Positions 37,139 through 49,597 of a DNA stretch of 64,000 bases are shown piece by piece (the first letter of the stretch is position 1; every line of letters starts with the position of its first letter). A model generated the notes under the pieces. That model had not been told where the DNA came from, did not search any database, and saw nothing but the letters and a program-made list of their open reading frames with translations. The position numbers and the translations under genes are program-made. This stretch comes from Gordius sp. MW1 (taxonomy: Eukaryota; Nematomorpha; Gordioida; Gordea; Gordiidae), in NCBI GenBank assembly GCA_964036665.1, contig OZ038530.1, forward strand, positions 6,958,501 through 7,022,500. Reading direction: 5' to 3'.

Positions 37139-37257
37139 GGTTACGACCATATCACGTTGAAAACACCGGTTCCCTTCCGAACACCGAAGTTAAGCAACGT
37201 TGAGCCCGGTTAGTACTTGGATGGGTGACCGCTTGGGAATCCCGGGTGTTGTAACCT
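37139..37257 (+). rRNA. 5S rRNA: 5S rRNA, unit 67
   Basis: Consensus gene, type B, CCCCTTGATT upstream; counterpart of unit 13, so unit 12 has no match here. Confidence 0.95.
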
Positions 37258-37701
37258 TTTTAAATACTTTTTTGAATCCAGTTACGATCAGGGGCGATCC
37301 TTAGCACATAGGGGACGCCGTAGGAATATATTTGAGAATTAATTTTTAATTTTAAAGCGCCATTTACGGAGATTTAGGGATTTTATAGTATTTTGCGTCG
37401 GACAGAATGCTAGGCTAGGTGTCCGCCCTCAACGGAATTCACGTATTGGCGTCTGAAAGGGAGTGAGTAAATCGAGAACGCGATAATAAAACTGCGTCGA
37501 GCTGTATAATTACTACCTAACGATCAAAAAGTTACATATTCAATCAAAAAGTTACATATTCCTCGCATTGCGTCATTGATTAGGACAAAATACACACATT
37601 TCGATGCCCTCCCCTCGATTTTAAATGATAATACATGGGTGGGAAATAATAAAGTAGGAATCTAGCCTGATTTATAAGCACAATTTTCGCTTTTAACCAA
37701 C

Positions 37702-37820
37702 GGTTACGACCATATCACGTTGAAAACACCGGTTCCCTTCCGAACACCGAAGTTAAGCAACGTTGAGCCCGGTTAGTACTTGGATGGGTGACCGCTTGGG
37801 AATCCCGGGTGTTGTAACCT
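37702..37820 (+). rRNA. 5S rRNA: 5S rRNA, unit 68
   Basis: Consensus gene, type A. Intact TTTTT, unlike its counterpart unit 14. Spacer has ATATTTCAGAATT. Confidence 0.95.
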
Positions 37821-38264
37821 TTTTAAATACTTTTTTGAATCCAGTTACGATCAGGGGCGATCCTTAGCACATAGGGGACGCCGTAGGAATATATTTCAGA
37901 ATTAATTTTTAATTTTAAAGCGCCATTTACGGAGATTTAGGGATTTTATAGTATTTTGCGTCGGACAGAATGCTAGGCTAGGTGTCCGCCCTCAACGGAA
38001 TTCACGTATTGGCGTCTGAAAGGGAGTGAGTAAATCGAGAACGCGATAATAAAACTGCGTCGAGCTGTATAATTACTACCTAACAATCAAAAAGTTACAT
38101 ATTCAATCAAAAAGTTACATATTCCTCGCATTGCGTCATTGATTAGGACAAAATACACACATTTCGATGCCCTCCCCTCGATTTTAAATGATAATACATG
38201 GGTGGGAAATAAAAAAGTAGGAATCTTGCCTGATTTATAAGCACAATTTTCGCTTTTAACCAAC

Positions 38265-38383
38265 GGTTACGACCATATCACGTTGAAAACACCGGTTCCC
38301 TTCCGAACACCGAAGTTAAGCAACGTTGAGCCCGGTTAGTACTTGGATGGGTGACCGCTTGGGAATCCCGGGTGTTGTAACCT
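38265..38383 (+). rRNA. 5S rRNA: 5S rRNA, unit 69
   Basis: Consensus gene, type B. Confidence 0.95.
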
Positions 38384-38827
38384 TTTTAAATACTTTTTTG
38401 AATCCAGTTACGATCAGGGGCGATCCTTAGCACATAGGGGACGCCGTAGGAATATATTTGAGAATTAATTTTTAATTTTAAAGCGCCATTTACGGAGATT
38501 TAGGGATTTTATAGTATTTTGCGTCGGACAGAATGCTAGGCTAGGTGTCCGCCCTCAACGGAATTCACGTATTGGCGTCTGAAAGGGAGTGAGTAAATCG
38601 AGAACGCGATAATAAAACTGCGTCGAGCTGTATAATTACTACCTAACGATCAAAAAGTTACATATTCAATCAAAAAGTTACATATTCCTCGCATTGCGTC
38701 ATTGATTAGGACAAAATACACACATTTCGATGCCCTCCCCTCGATTTTAAATGATAATACATGGGTGGGAAATAATAAAGTAGGAATCTAGCCTGATTTA
38801 TAAGCACAATTTTCGCTTTTAACCAAC

Positions 38828-38946
38828 GGTTACGACCATATCACGTTGAAAACACCGGTTCCCTTCCGAACACCGAAGTTAAGCAACGTTGAGCCCGGTT
38901 AGTACTTGGATGGGTGACCGCTTGGGAATCCCGGGTGTTGTAACCT
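38828..38946 (+). rRNA. 5S rRNA: 5S rRNA, unit 70
   Basis: Consensus gene, type A. Spacer second direct repeat begins AATTAAAAAG, as after unit 82. Confidence 0.95.
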
Positions 38947-39390
38947 TTTTAAATACTTTTTTGAATCCAGTTACGATCAGGGGCGATCCTTAGCACATAG
39001 GGGACGCCGTAGGAATATATTTGAGAATTAATTTTTAATTTTAAAGCGCCATTTACGGAGATTTAGGGATTTTATAGTATTTTGCGTCGGACAGAATGCT
39101 AGGCTAGGTGTCCGCCCTCAACGGAATTCACGTATTGGCGTCTGAAAGGGAGTGAGTAAATCGAGAACGCGATAATAAAACTGCGTCGAGCTGTATAATT
39201 ACTACCTAACAATCAAAAAGTTACATATTCAATTAAAAAGTTACATATTCCTCGCATTGCGTCATTGATTAGGACAAAATACACACATTTCGATGCCCTC
39301 CCCTCGATTTTAAATGATAATACATGGGTGGGAAATAAAAAAGTAGGAATCTTGCCTGATTTATAAGCACAATTTTCGCTTTTAACCAAC

Positions 39391-39509
39391 GGTTACGACC
39401 ATATCACGTTGAAAACACCGGTTCCCTTCCGAACACCGAAGTTAAGCAACGTTGAGCCCGGTTAGTACTTGGATGGGTGACCGCTTGGGAATCCCGGGTG
39501 TTGTAACCT
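39391..39509 (+). rRNA. 5S rRNA: 5S rRNA, unit 71
   Basis: Consensus gene, type B. Confidence 0.95.
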
Positions 39510-39953
39510 TTTTAAATACTTTTTTGAATCCAGTTACGATCAGGGGCGATCCTTAGCACATAGGGGACGCCGTAGGAATATATTTGAGAATTAATTTTTA
39601 ATTTTAAAGCGCCATTTACGGAGATTTAGGGATTTTATAGTATTTTGCGTCGGACAGAATGCTAGGCTAGGTGTCCGCCCTCAACGGAATTCACGTATTG
39701 GCGTCTGAAAGGGAGTGAGTAAATCGAGAACGCGATAATAAAACTGCGTCGAGCTGTATAATTACTACCTAACGATCAAAAAGTTACATATTCAATCAAA
39801 AAGTTACATATTCCTCGCATTGCGTCATTGATTAGGACAAAATACACACATTTCGATGCCCTCCCCTCGATTTTAAATGATAATACATGGGTGGGAAATA
39901 ATAAAGTAGGAATCTAGCCTGATTTATAAGCACAATTTTCGCTTTTAACCAAC

Positions 39954-40072
39954 GGTTACGACCATATCACGTTGAAAACAGCGGTTCCCTTCCGAACACC
40001 GAAGTTAAGCAACGTTGAGCCCGGTTAGTACTTGGATGGGTGACCGCTTGGGAATCCCGGGTGTTGTAACCT
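39954..40072 (+). rRNA. 5S rRNA: 5S rRNA, unit 72 (C28G)
   Basis: C28G, type A. First unit of the 3365-bp, six-unit block. Confidence 0.93.
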
Positions 40073-40516
40073 TTTTAAATACTTTTTTGAATCCAGTTAC
40101 GATCAGGGGCGATCCTTAGCACATAGGGGACGCCGTAGGAATATATTTGAGAATTAATTTTTAATTTTAAAGCGCCATTTACGGAGATTTAGGGATTTTA
40201 TAGTATTTTGCGTCGGACAGAATGCTAGGCTAGGTGTCCGCCCTCAACGGAATTCACGTATTGGCGTCTGAAAGGGAGTGAGTAAATCGAGAACGCGATA
40301 ATAAAACTGCGTCGAGCTGTATAATTACTACCTAACAATCAAAAAGTTACATATTCAATCAAAAAGTTACATATTCCTCGCATTGCGTCATTGATTAGGA
40401 CAAAATACACACATTTCGATGCCCTCCCCTCGATTTTAAATGATAATACATGGGTGGGAAATAAAAAAGTAGGAATCTTGCCTGATTTATAAGCACAATT
40501 TTCGCTTTTAACCAAC

Positions 40517-40635
40517 GGTTACGACCATATCACGTTGAAAACACCGGTTCCCTTCCGAACACCGAAGTTAAGCAACGTTGAGCCCGGTTAGTACTTGGAT
40601 GGGTGACCGCTTGGGAATCCCGGGTGTTGTAACCT
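40517..40635 (+). rRNA. 5S rRNA: 5S rRNA, unit 73
   Basis: Consensus gene with TACGGCG spacer marker. Confidence 0.95.
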
Positions 40636-41079
40636 TTTTAAATACTTTTTTGAATCCAGTTACGATCAGGGGCGATCCTTAGCACATAGGGGACGCCGTA
40701 GGAATATATTTGAGAATTAATTTTTAATTTTAAAGCGCCATTTACGGCGATTTAGGGATTTTATAGTATTTTGCGTCGGACAGAATGCTAGGCTAGGTGT
40801 CCGCCCTCAACGGAATTCACGTATTGGCGTCTGAAAGGGAGTGAGTAAATCGAGAACGCGATAATAAAACTGCGTCGAGCTGTATAATTACTACCTAACG
40901 ATCAAAAAGTTACATATTCAATCAAAAAGTTACATATTCCTCGCATTGCGTCATTGATTAGGACAAAATACACACATTTCGATGCCCTCCCCTCGATTTT
41001 AAATGATAATACATGGGTGGGAAATAAAAAAGTAGGAATCTTGCCTGATTTATAAGCACAATTTTCGCTTTTAACCAAC

Positions 41080-41195
41080 GGTTACGACATCACGTTGAAA
41101 ACACCGGTTCCCTTCCGAACACCGAAGTTTAGCAACGTTGAGCCCGGTTAATACTTGGATGGGTGACCGCTTGGGAATCCCGGGTGTTGTAAGCT
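41080..41195 (+). rRNA. 5S rRNA: 5S rRNA variant V1, unit 74
   Basis: 116 nt; full V1 set (3-nt loss, A54T, G75A, C117G) and 10-bp spacer loss. Confidence 0.85.
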
Positions 41196-41629
41196 TTTTA
41201 AATACTTTTTTGAATCCAGTTACGATCAGGGGCGATCCTTAGCACATAGGGGACGCCGTAGGAATATATTTGAGAATTAATTTTTAATTTTAAAGCGCCA
41301 TTTACGGAGATTTAGGGATTTTATAGTATTTTGCGTCGGACAGAATGCTAGGCTAGGTGTCCGCCCTCAACGGAATTCACGTATTGGCGTCTGAGTAAAT
41401 CGAGAACGCGATAATAAAACTGCGTCGAGCTGTATAATTACTACCTAACGATCAAAAAGTTACATATTCAATCAAAAAGTTACATATTCCTCGCATTGCG
41501 TCATTGATTAGGACAAAATACACACATTTCGATGCCCTCCCCTCGATTTTAAATGATAATACATGGGTGGGAAATAAAAAAGTAGGAATCTTGCCTGATT
41601 TATAAGCACAATTTTCGCTTTTAACCAAC

Positions 41630-41748
41630 GGTTACGACCATATCACGTTGAAAACACCGGTTCCCTTCCGAACACCGAAGTTAAGCAACGTTGAGCCCGG
41701 TTAGTACTTGGATGGGTGACCGCTTGGGAATCCCGGGTGTTGTAACCT
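41630..41748 (+). rRNA. 5S rRNA: 5S rRNA, unit 75
   Basis: Consensus gene, type B. Confidence 0.95.
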
Positions 41749-42192
41749 TTTTAAATACTTTTTTGAATCCAGTTACGATCAGGGGCGATCCTTAGCACAT
41801 AGGGGACGCCGTAGGAATATATTTGAGAATTAATTTTTAATTTTAAAGCGCCATTTACGGAGATTTAGGGATTTTATAGTATTTTGCGTCGGACAGAATG
41901 CTAGGCTAGGTGTCCGCCCTCAACGGAATTCACGTATTGGCGTCTGAAAGGGAGTGAGTAAATCGAGAACGCGATAATAAAACTGCGTCGAGCTGTATAA
42001 TTACTACCTAACGATCAAAAAGTTACATATTCAATCAAAAAGTTACATATTCCTCGCATTGCGTCATTGATTAGGACAAAATACACACATTTCGATGCCC
42101 TCCCCTCGATTTTAAATGATAATACATGGGTGGGAAATAATAAAGTAGGAATCTAGCCTGATTTATAAGCACAATTTTCGCTTTTAACCAAC

Positions 42193-42311
42193 GGTTACGA
42201 CCATATCACGTTGAAAACACCGGTTCCCTTCCGAACACCGAAGTTAAGCAACGTTGAGCCCGGTTAGTACTTGGATGGGTGACCGCTTGGGAATCCCGGG
42301 TGTTGTAACCT
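42193..42311 (+). rRNA. 5S rRNA: 5S rRNA, unit 76
   Basis: Consensus gene, type A. Confidence 0.95.
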
Positions 42312-42755
42312 TTTTAAATACTTTTTTGAATCCAGTTACGATCAGGGGCGATCCTTAGCACATAGGGGACGCCGTAGGAATATATTTGAGAATTAATTTT
42401 TAATTTTAAAGCGCCATTTACGGAGATTTAGGGATTTTATAGTATTTTGCGTCGGACAGAATGCTAGGCTAGGTGTCCGCCCTCAACGGAATTCACGTAT
42501 TGGCGTCTGAAAGGGAGTGAGTAAATCGAGAACGCGATAATAAAACTGCGTCGAGCTGTATAATTACTACCTAACAATCAAAAAGTTACATATTCAATCA
42601 AAAAGTTACATATTCCTCGCATTGCGTCATTGATTAGGACAAAATACACACATTTCGATGCCCTCCCCTCGATTTTAAATGATAATACATGGGTGGGAAA
42701 TAAAAAAGTAGGAATCTTGCCTGATTTATAAGCACAATTTTCGCTTTTAACCAAC

Positions 42756-42874
42756 GGTTACGACCATATCACGTTGAAAACACCGGTTCCCTTCCGAACA
42801 CCGAAGTTAAGCAACGTTGAGCCCGGTTAGTACTTGGATGGGTGACCGCTTGGGAATCCCGGGTGTTGTAACCT
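42756..42874 (+). rRNA. 5S rRNA: 5S rRNA, unit 77
   Basis: Consensus gene, type B; last unit of the first 3365-bp block. Confidence 0.95.
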
Positions 42875-43318
42875 TTTTAAATACTTTTTTGAATCCAGTT
42901 ACGATCAGGGGCGATCCTTAGCACATAGGGGACGCCGTAGGAATATATTTGAGAATTAATTTTTAATTTTAAAGCGCCATTTACGGAGATTTAGGGATTT
43001 TATAGTATTTTGCGTCGGACAGAATGCTAGGCTAGGTGTCCGCCCTCAACGGAATTCACGTATTGGCGTCTGAAAGGGAGTGAGTAAATCGAGAACGCGA
43101 TAATAAAACTGCGTCGAGCTGTATAATTACTACCTAACGATCAAAAAGTTACATATTCAATCAAAAAGTTACATATTCCTCGCATTGCGTCATTGATTAG
43201 GACAAAATACACACATTTCGATGCCCTCCCCTCGATTTTAAATGATAATACATGGGTGGGAAATAATAAAGTAGGAATCTAGCCTGATTTATAAGCACAA
43301 TTTTCGCTTTTAACCAAC

Positions 43319-43437
43319 GGTTACGACCATATCACGTTGAAAACAGCGGTTCCCTTCCGAACACCGAAGTTAAGCAACGTTGAGCCCGGTTAGTACTTGG
43401 ATGGGTGACCGCTTGGGAATCCCGGGTGTTGTAACCT
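43319..43437 (+). rRNA. 5S rRNA: 5S rRNA, unit 78 (C28G)
   Basis: C28G, type A; starts the second 3365-bp block. Confidence 0.93.
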
Positions 43438-43881
43438 TTTTAAATACTTTTTTGAATCCAGTTACGATCAGGGGCGATCCTTAGCACATAGGGGACGCCG
43501 TAGGAATATATTTGAGAATTAATTTTTAATTTTAAAGCGCCATTTACGGAGATTTAGGGATTTTATAGTATTTTGCGTCGGACAGAATGCTAGGCTAGGT
43601 GTCCGCCCTCAACGGAATTCACGTATTGGCGTCTGAAAGGGAGTGAGTAAATCGAGAACGCGATAATAAAACTGCGTCGAGCTGTATAATTACTACCTAA
43701 CAATCAAAAAGTTACATATTCAATCAAAAAGTTACATATTCCTCGCATTGCGTCATTGATTAGGACAAAATACACACATTTCGATGCCCTCCCCTCGATT
43801 TTAAATGATAATACATGGGTGGGAAATAAAAAAGTAGGAATCTTGCCTGATTTATAAGCACAATTTTCGCTTTTAACCAAC

Positions 43882-44000
43882 GGTTACGACCATATCACGT
43901 TGAAAACACCGGTTCCCTTCCGAACACCGAAGTTAAGCAACGTTGAGCCCGGTTAGTACTTGGATGGGTGACCGCTTGGGAATCCCGGGTGTTGTAACCT
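43882..44000 (+). rRNA. 5S rRNA: 5S rRNA, unit 79
   Basis: Consensus gene with TACGGCG marker; spacer also has ATTTGAAAATT. Confidence 0.95.
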
Positions 44001-44444
44001 TTTTAAATACTTTTTTGAATCCAGTTACGATCAGGGGCGATCCTTAGCACATAGGGGACGCCGTAGGAATATATTTGAAAATTAATTTTTAATTTTAAAG
44101 CGCCATTTACGGCGATTTAGGGATTTTATAGTATTTTGCGTCGGACAGAATGCTAGGCTAGGTGTCCGCCCTCAACGGAATTCACGTATTGGCGTCTGAA
44201 AGGGAGTGAGTAAATCGAGAACGCGATAATAAAACTGCGTCGAGCTGTATAATTACTACCTAACGATCAAAAAGTTACATATTCAATCAAAAAGTTACAT
44301 ATTCCTCGCATTGCGTCATTGATTAGGACAAAATACACACATTTCGATGCCCTCCCCTCGATTTTAAATGATAATACATGGGTGGGAAATAAAAAAGTAG
44401 GAATCTTGCCTGATTTATAAGCACAATTTTCGCTTTTAACCAAC

Positions 44445-44560
44445 GGTTACGACATCACGTTGAAAACACCGGTTCCCTTCCGAACACCGAAGTTTAGCAA
44501 CGTTGAGCCCGGTTAATACTTGGATGGGTGACCGCTTGGGAATCCCGGGTGTTGTAAGCT
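44445..44560 (+). rRNA. 5S rRNA: 5S rRNA variant V1, unit 80
   Basis: 116 nt; full V1 set, exactly 3365 bp after unit 74. Confidence 0.85.
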
Positions 44561-44994
44561 TTTTAAATACTTTTTTGAATCCAGTTACGATCAGGGGCGA
44601 TCCTTAGCACATAGGGGACGCCGTAGGAATATATTTGAGAATTAATTTTTAATTTTAAAGCGCCATTTACGGAGATTTAGGGATTTTATAGTATTTTGCG
44701 TCGGACAGAATGCTAGGCTAGGTGTCCGCCCTCAACGGAATTCACGTATTGGCGTCTGAGTAAATCGAGAACGCGATAATAAAACTGCGTCGAGCTGTAT
44801 AATTACTACCTAACGATCAAAAAGTTACATATTCAATCAAAAAGTTACATATTCCTCGCATTGCGTCATTGATTAGGACAAAATACACACATTTCGATGC
44901 CCTCCCCTCGATTTTAAATGATAATACATGGGTGGGAAATAAAAAAGTAGGAATCTTGCCTGATTTATAAGCACAATTTTCGCTTTTAACCAAC

Positions 44995-45113
44995 GGTTAC
45001 GACCATATCACGTTGAAAACACCGGTTCCCTTCCGAACACCGAAGTTAAGCAACGTTGAGCCCGGTTAGTACTTGGATGGGTGACCGCTTGGGAATCCCG
45101 GGTGTTGTAACCT
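44995..45113 (+). rRNA. 5S rRNA: 5S rRNA, unit 81
   Basis: Consensus gene, type B. Confidence 0.95.
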
Positions 45114-45557
45114 TTTTAAATACTTTTTTGAATCCAGTTACGATCAGGGGCGATCCTTAGCACATAGGGGACGCCGTAGGAATATATTTGAGAATTAATT
45201 TTTAATTTTAAAGCGCCATTTACGGAGATTTAGGGATTTTATAGTATTTTGCGTCGGACAGAATGCTAGGCTAGGTGTCCGCCCTCAACGGAATTCACGT
45301 ATTGGCGTCTGAAAGGGAGTGAGTAAATCGAGAACGCGATAATAAAACTGCGTCGAGCTGTATAATTACTACCTAACGATCAAAAAGTTACATATTCAAT
45401 CAAAAAGTTACATATTCCTCGCATTGCGTCATTGATTAGGACAAAATACACACATTTCGATGCCCTCCCCTCGATTTTAAATGATAATACATGGGTGGGA
45501 AATAATAAAGTAGGAATCTAGCCTGATTTATAAGCACAATTTTCGCTTTTAACCAAC

Positions 45558-45676
45558 GGTTACGACCATATCACGTTGAAAACACCGGTTCCCTTCCGAA
45601 CACCGAAGTTATGCAACGTTGAGCCCGGTTAGTACTTGGATGGGTGACCGCTTGGGAATCCCGGGTGTTGTAACAT
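45558..45676 (+). rRNA. 5S rRNA: 5S rRNA, unit 82 (A55T, C118A)
   Basis: A55T in box A, and C118A (GTAACATTTTT), which opens the terminal 1-118 pair of helix I. T-run intact. Type A. Confidence 0.91.
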
Positions 45677-46120
45677 TTTTAAATACTTTTTTGAATCCAG
45701 TTACGATCAGGGGCGATCCTTAGCACATAGGGGACGCCGTAGGAATATATTTGAGAATTAATTTTTAATTTTAAAGCGCCATTTACGGAGATTTAGGGAT
45801 TTTATAGTATTTTGCGTCGGACAGAATGCTAGGCTAGGTGTCCGCCCTCAACGGAATTCACGTATTGGCGTCTGAAAGGGAGTGAGTAAATCGAGAACGC
45901 GATAATAAAACTGCGTCGAGCTGTATAATTACTACCTAACAATCAAAAAGTTACATATTCAATTAAAAAGTTACATATTCCTCGCATTGCGTCATTGATT
46001 AGGACAAAATACACACATTTCGATGCCCTCCCCTCGATTTTAAATGATAATACATGGGTGGGAAATAAAAAAGTAGGAATCTTGCCTGATTTATAAGCAC
46101 AATTTTCGCTTTTAACCAAC

Positions 46121-46239
46121 GGTTACGACCATATCACGTTGAAAACACCGGTTCCCTTCCGAACACCGAAGTTAAGCAACGTTGAGCCCGGTTAGTACTT
46201 GGATGGGTGACCGCTTGGGAATCCCGGGTGTTGTAACAT
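46121..46239 (+). rRNA. 5S rRNA: 5S rRNA, unit 83 (C118A)
   Basis: Shares C118A with unit 82 but is type B and lacks A55T. One change in two adjacent, otherwise different units suggests local gene conversion. Confidence 0.92.
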
Positions 46240-46683
46240 TTTTAAATACTTTTTTGAATCCAGTTACGATCAGGGGCGATCCTTAGCACATAGGGGACGC
46301 CGTAGGAATATATTTGAGAATTAATTTTTAATTTTAAAGCGCCATTTACGGAGATTTAGGGATTTTATAGTATTTTGCGTCGGACAGAATGCTAGGCTAG
46401 GTGTCCGCCCTCAACGGAATTCACGTATTGGCGTCTGAAAGGGAGTGAGTAAATCGAGAACGCGATAATAAAACTGCGTCGAGCTGTATAATTACTACCT
46501 AACGATCAAAAAGTTACATATTCAATCAAAAAGTTACATATTCCTCGCATTGCGTCATTGATTAGGACAAAATACACACATTTCGATGCCCTCCCCTCGA
46601 TTTTAAATGATAATACATGGGTGGGAAATAATAAAGTAGGAATCTAGCCTGATTTATAAGCACAATTTTCGCTTTTAACCAAC

Positions 46684-46802
46684 GGTTACGACCATATCAC
46701 GTTGAAAACAGCGGTTCCCTTCCGAACACCGAAGTTAAGCAACGTTGAGCCCGGTTAGTACTTGGATGGGTGACCGCTTGGGAATCCCGGGTGTTGTAAC
46801 CT
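46684..46802 (+). rRNA. 5S rRNA: 5S rRNA, unit 84 (C28G)
   Basis: C28G, type A; starts the third, incomplete 3365-bp block. Confidence 0.93.
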
Positions 46803-47246
46803 TTTTAAATACTTTTTTGAATCCAGTTACGATCAGGGGCGATCCTTAGCACATAGGGGACGCCGTAGGAATATATTTGAGAATTAATTTTTAATTTTAA
46901 AGCGCCATTTACGGAGATTTAGGGATTTTATAGTATTTTGCGTCGGACAGAATGCTAGGCTAGGTGTCCGCCCTCAACGGAATTCACGTATTGGCGTCTG
47001 AAAGGGAGTGAGTAAATCGAGAACGCGATAATAAAACTGCGTCGAGCTGTATAATTACTACCTAACAATCAAAAAGTTACATATTCAATCAAAAAGTTAC
47101 ATATTCCTCGCATTGCGTCATTGATTAGGACAAAATACACACATTTCGATGCCCTCCCCTCGATTTTAAATGATAATACATGGGTGGGAAATAAAAAAGT
47201 AGGAATCTTGCCTGATTTATAAGCACAATTTTCGCTTTTAACCAAC

Positions 47247-47365
47247 GGTTACGACCATATCACGTTGAAAACACCGGTTCCCTTCCGAACACCGAAGTTA
47301 AGCAACGTTGAGCCCGGTTAGTACTTGGATGGGTGACCGCTTGGGAATCCCGGGTGTTGTAACCT
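47247..47365 (+). rRNA. 5S rRNA: 5S rRNA, unit 85
   Basis: Consensus gene with TACGGCG marker. Confidence 0.95.
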
Positions 47366-47809
47366 TTTTAAATACTTTTTTGAATCCAGTTACGATCAGG
47401 GGCGATCCTTAGCACATAGGGGACGCCGTAGGAATATATTTGAGAATTAATTTTTAATTTTAAAGCGCCATTTACGGCGATTTAGGGATTTTATAGTATT
47501 TTGCGTCGGACAGAATGCTAGGCTAGGTGTCCGCCCTCAACGGAATTCACGTATTGGCGTCTGAAAGGGAGTGAGTAAATCGAGAACGCGATAATAAAAC
47601 TGCGTCGAGCTGTATAATTACTACCTAACGATCAAAAAGTTACATATTCAATCAAAAAGTTACATATTCCTCGCATTGCGTCATTGATTAGGACAAAATA
47701 CACACATTTCGATGCCCTCCCCTCGATTTTAAATGATAATACATGGGTGGGAAATAAAAAAGTAGGAATCTTGCCTGATTTATAAGCACAATTTTCGCTT
47801 TTAACCAAC

Positions 47810-47925
47810 GGTTACGACATCACGTTGAAAACACCGGTTCCCTTCCGAACACCGAAGTTTAGCAACGTTGAGCCCGGTTAATACTTGGATGGGTGACCGC
47901 TTGGGAATCCCGGGTGTTGTAAGCT
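47810..47925 (+). rRNA. 5S rRNA: 5S rRNA variant V1, unit 86
   Basis: 116 nt; full V1 set and 10-bp spacer loss, 3365 bp after unit 80. Confidence 0.85.
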
Positions 47926-48359
47926 TTTTAAATACTTTTTTGAATCCAGTTACGATCAGGGGCGATCCTTAGCACATAGGGGACGCCGTAGGAATATATT
48001 TGAGAATTAATTTTTAATTTTAAAGCGCCATTTACGGAGATTTAGGGATTTTATAGTATTTTGCGTCGGACAGAATGCTAGGCTAGGTGTCCGCCCTCAA
48101 CGGAATTCACGTATTGGCGTCTGAGTAAATCGAGAACGCGATAATAAAACTGCGTCGAGCTGTATAATTACTACCTAACGATCAAAAAGTTACATATTCA
48201 ATCAAAAAGTTACATATTCCTCGCATTGCGTCATTGATTAGGACAAAATACACACATTTCGATGCCCTCCCCTCGATTTTAAATGATAATACATGGGTGG
48301 GAAATAAAAAAGTAGGAATCTTGCCTGATTTATAAGCACAATTTTCGCTTTTAACCAAC

Positions 48360-48478
48360 GGTTACGACCATATCACGTTGAAAACACCGGTTCCCTTCCG
48401 AACACCGAAGTTAAGCAACGTTGAGCCCGGTTAGTACTTGGATGGGTGACCGCTTGGGAATCCCGGGTGTTGTAACCT
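48360..48478 (+). rRNA. 5S rRNA: 5S rRNA, unit 87
   Basis: Consensus gene; spacer reads ACATATTTCTCGC near 48775. Confidence 0.95.
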
Positions 48479-48922
48479 TTTTAAATACTTTTTTGAATCC
48501 AGTTACGATCAGGGGCGATCCTTAGCACATAGGGGACGCCGTAGGAATATATTTGAGAATTAATTTTTAATTTTAAAGCGCCATTTACGGAGATTTAGGG
48601 ATTTTATAGTATTTTGCGTCGGACAGAATGCTAGGCTAGGTGTCCGCCCTCAACGGAATTCACGTATTGGCGTCTGAAAGGGAGTGAGTAAATCGAGAAC
48701 GCGATAATAAAACTGCGTCGAGCTGTATAATTACTACCTAACGATCAAAAAGTTACATATTCAATCAAAAAGTTACATATTTCTCGCATTGCGTCATTGA
48801 TTAGGACAAAATACACACATTTCGATGCCCTCCCCTCGATTTTAAATGATAATACATGGGTGGGAAATAAAAAAGTAGGAATCTTGCCTGATTTATAAGC
48901 ACAATTTTCGCTTTTAACCAAC

Positions 48923-49038
48923 GGTTACGACCATATCACGTTGAAAACACCGGTTCCCTCCCGAACACCGAAGTTAAGCAACGTTGAGCCCGGTTAGTAC
49001 TTGGATGGGTGACCGCTTGGGAATCCCGGGTGTTACCT
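48923..49038 (+). rRNA. 5S rRNA: 5S rRNA, unit 88 (T38C, 3-nt deletion at the 3' end)
   Basis: 116 nt. T38C in the helix III loop, and three bases lost from the 3' strand of helix I (GGGTGTTACC), so the closing stem is damaged. Probable pseudogene copy. Confidence 0.8.
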
Positions 49039-49478
49039 TTTTAAATACTTTTTTGAATCCAGTTACGATCAGGGGCGATCCTTAGCACATAGGGGACGCC
49101 GTAGGAATATATTTGAGAATTAATTTTTAATTTTAAAGCGCCATTTACGGAGATTTAGGGATTTTATAGTATTTTGCGTCGGACAGAATGCTAGTGTAGG
49201 TGTCCGCCCTCGGAATTCACGTATTGGCGTCTGAAAGGGAGTGAGTAAATCGAGAACGCGATAATAAAACTGCGTCGAGCTGTATAATTACTACCTAACA
49301 ATCAAAAAGTTACATATTCAACAAAAAGTTACATATTCCTCGCATTGCGTCATTGATTAGGACAAAATACACACATTTCGATGCCCTCCCCTCGATTTTA
49401 AATGATAATACATGGGTGGGAAATAAAAAAGTAGGAATCTTGCCTGATTTATAAGCACAATTTTCGCTTTTAACCAAC

Positions 49479-49597
49479 GGTTACGACCATATCACGTTGA
49501 AAACACCGGTTCCCTTCCGAACACCGAAGTTAAGCAACGTTGAGCCCGGTTAGTACTTGGATGGGTGACCGCTTGGGAATCCCGGGTGTTGTAACCT
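49479..49597 (+). rRNA. 5S rRNA: 5S rRNA, unit 89
   Basis: Consensus gene; spacer CTAGTGTAGG with the AAC loss. Confidence 0.95.

Larger units (their letters stand above)
39954..48359 (+). repeat. Six-unit tandem repeat, 3365-bp period, two and a half copies
   Basis: Units 72-77, 78-83 and 84-86 each open with C28G, then the TACGGCG spacer, then V1. All seven gene starts compared are offset by exactly 3365 bp. The third copy stops matching after about unit 87. Confidence 0.88.
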
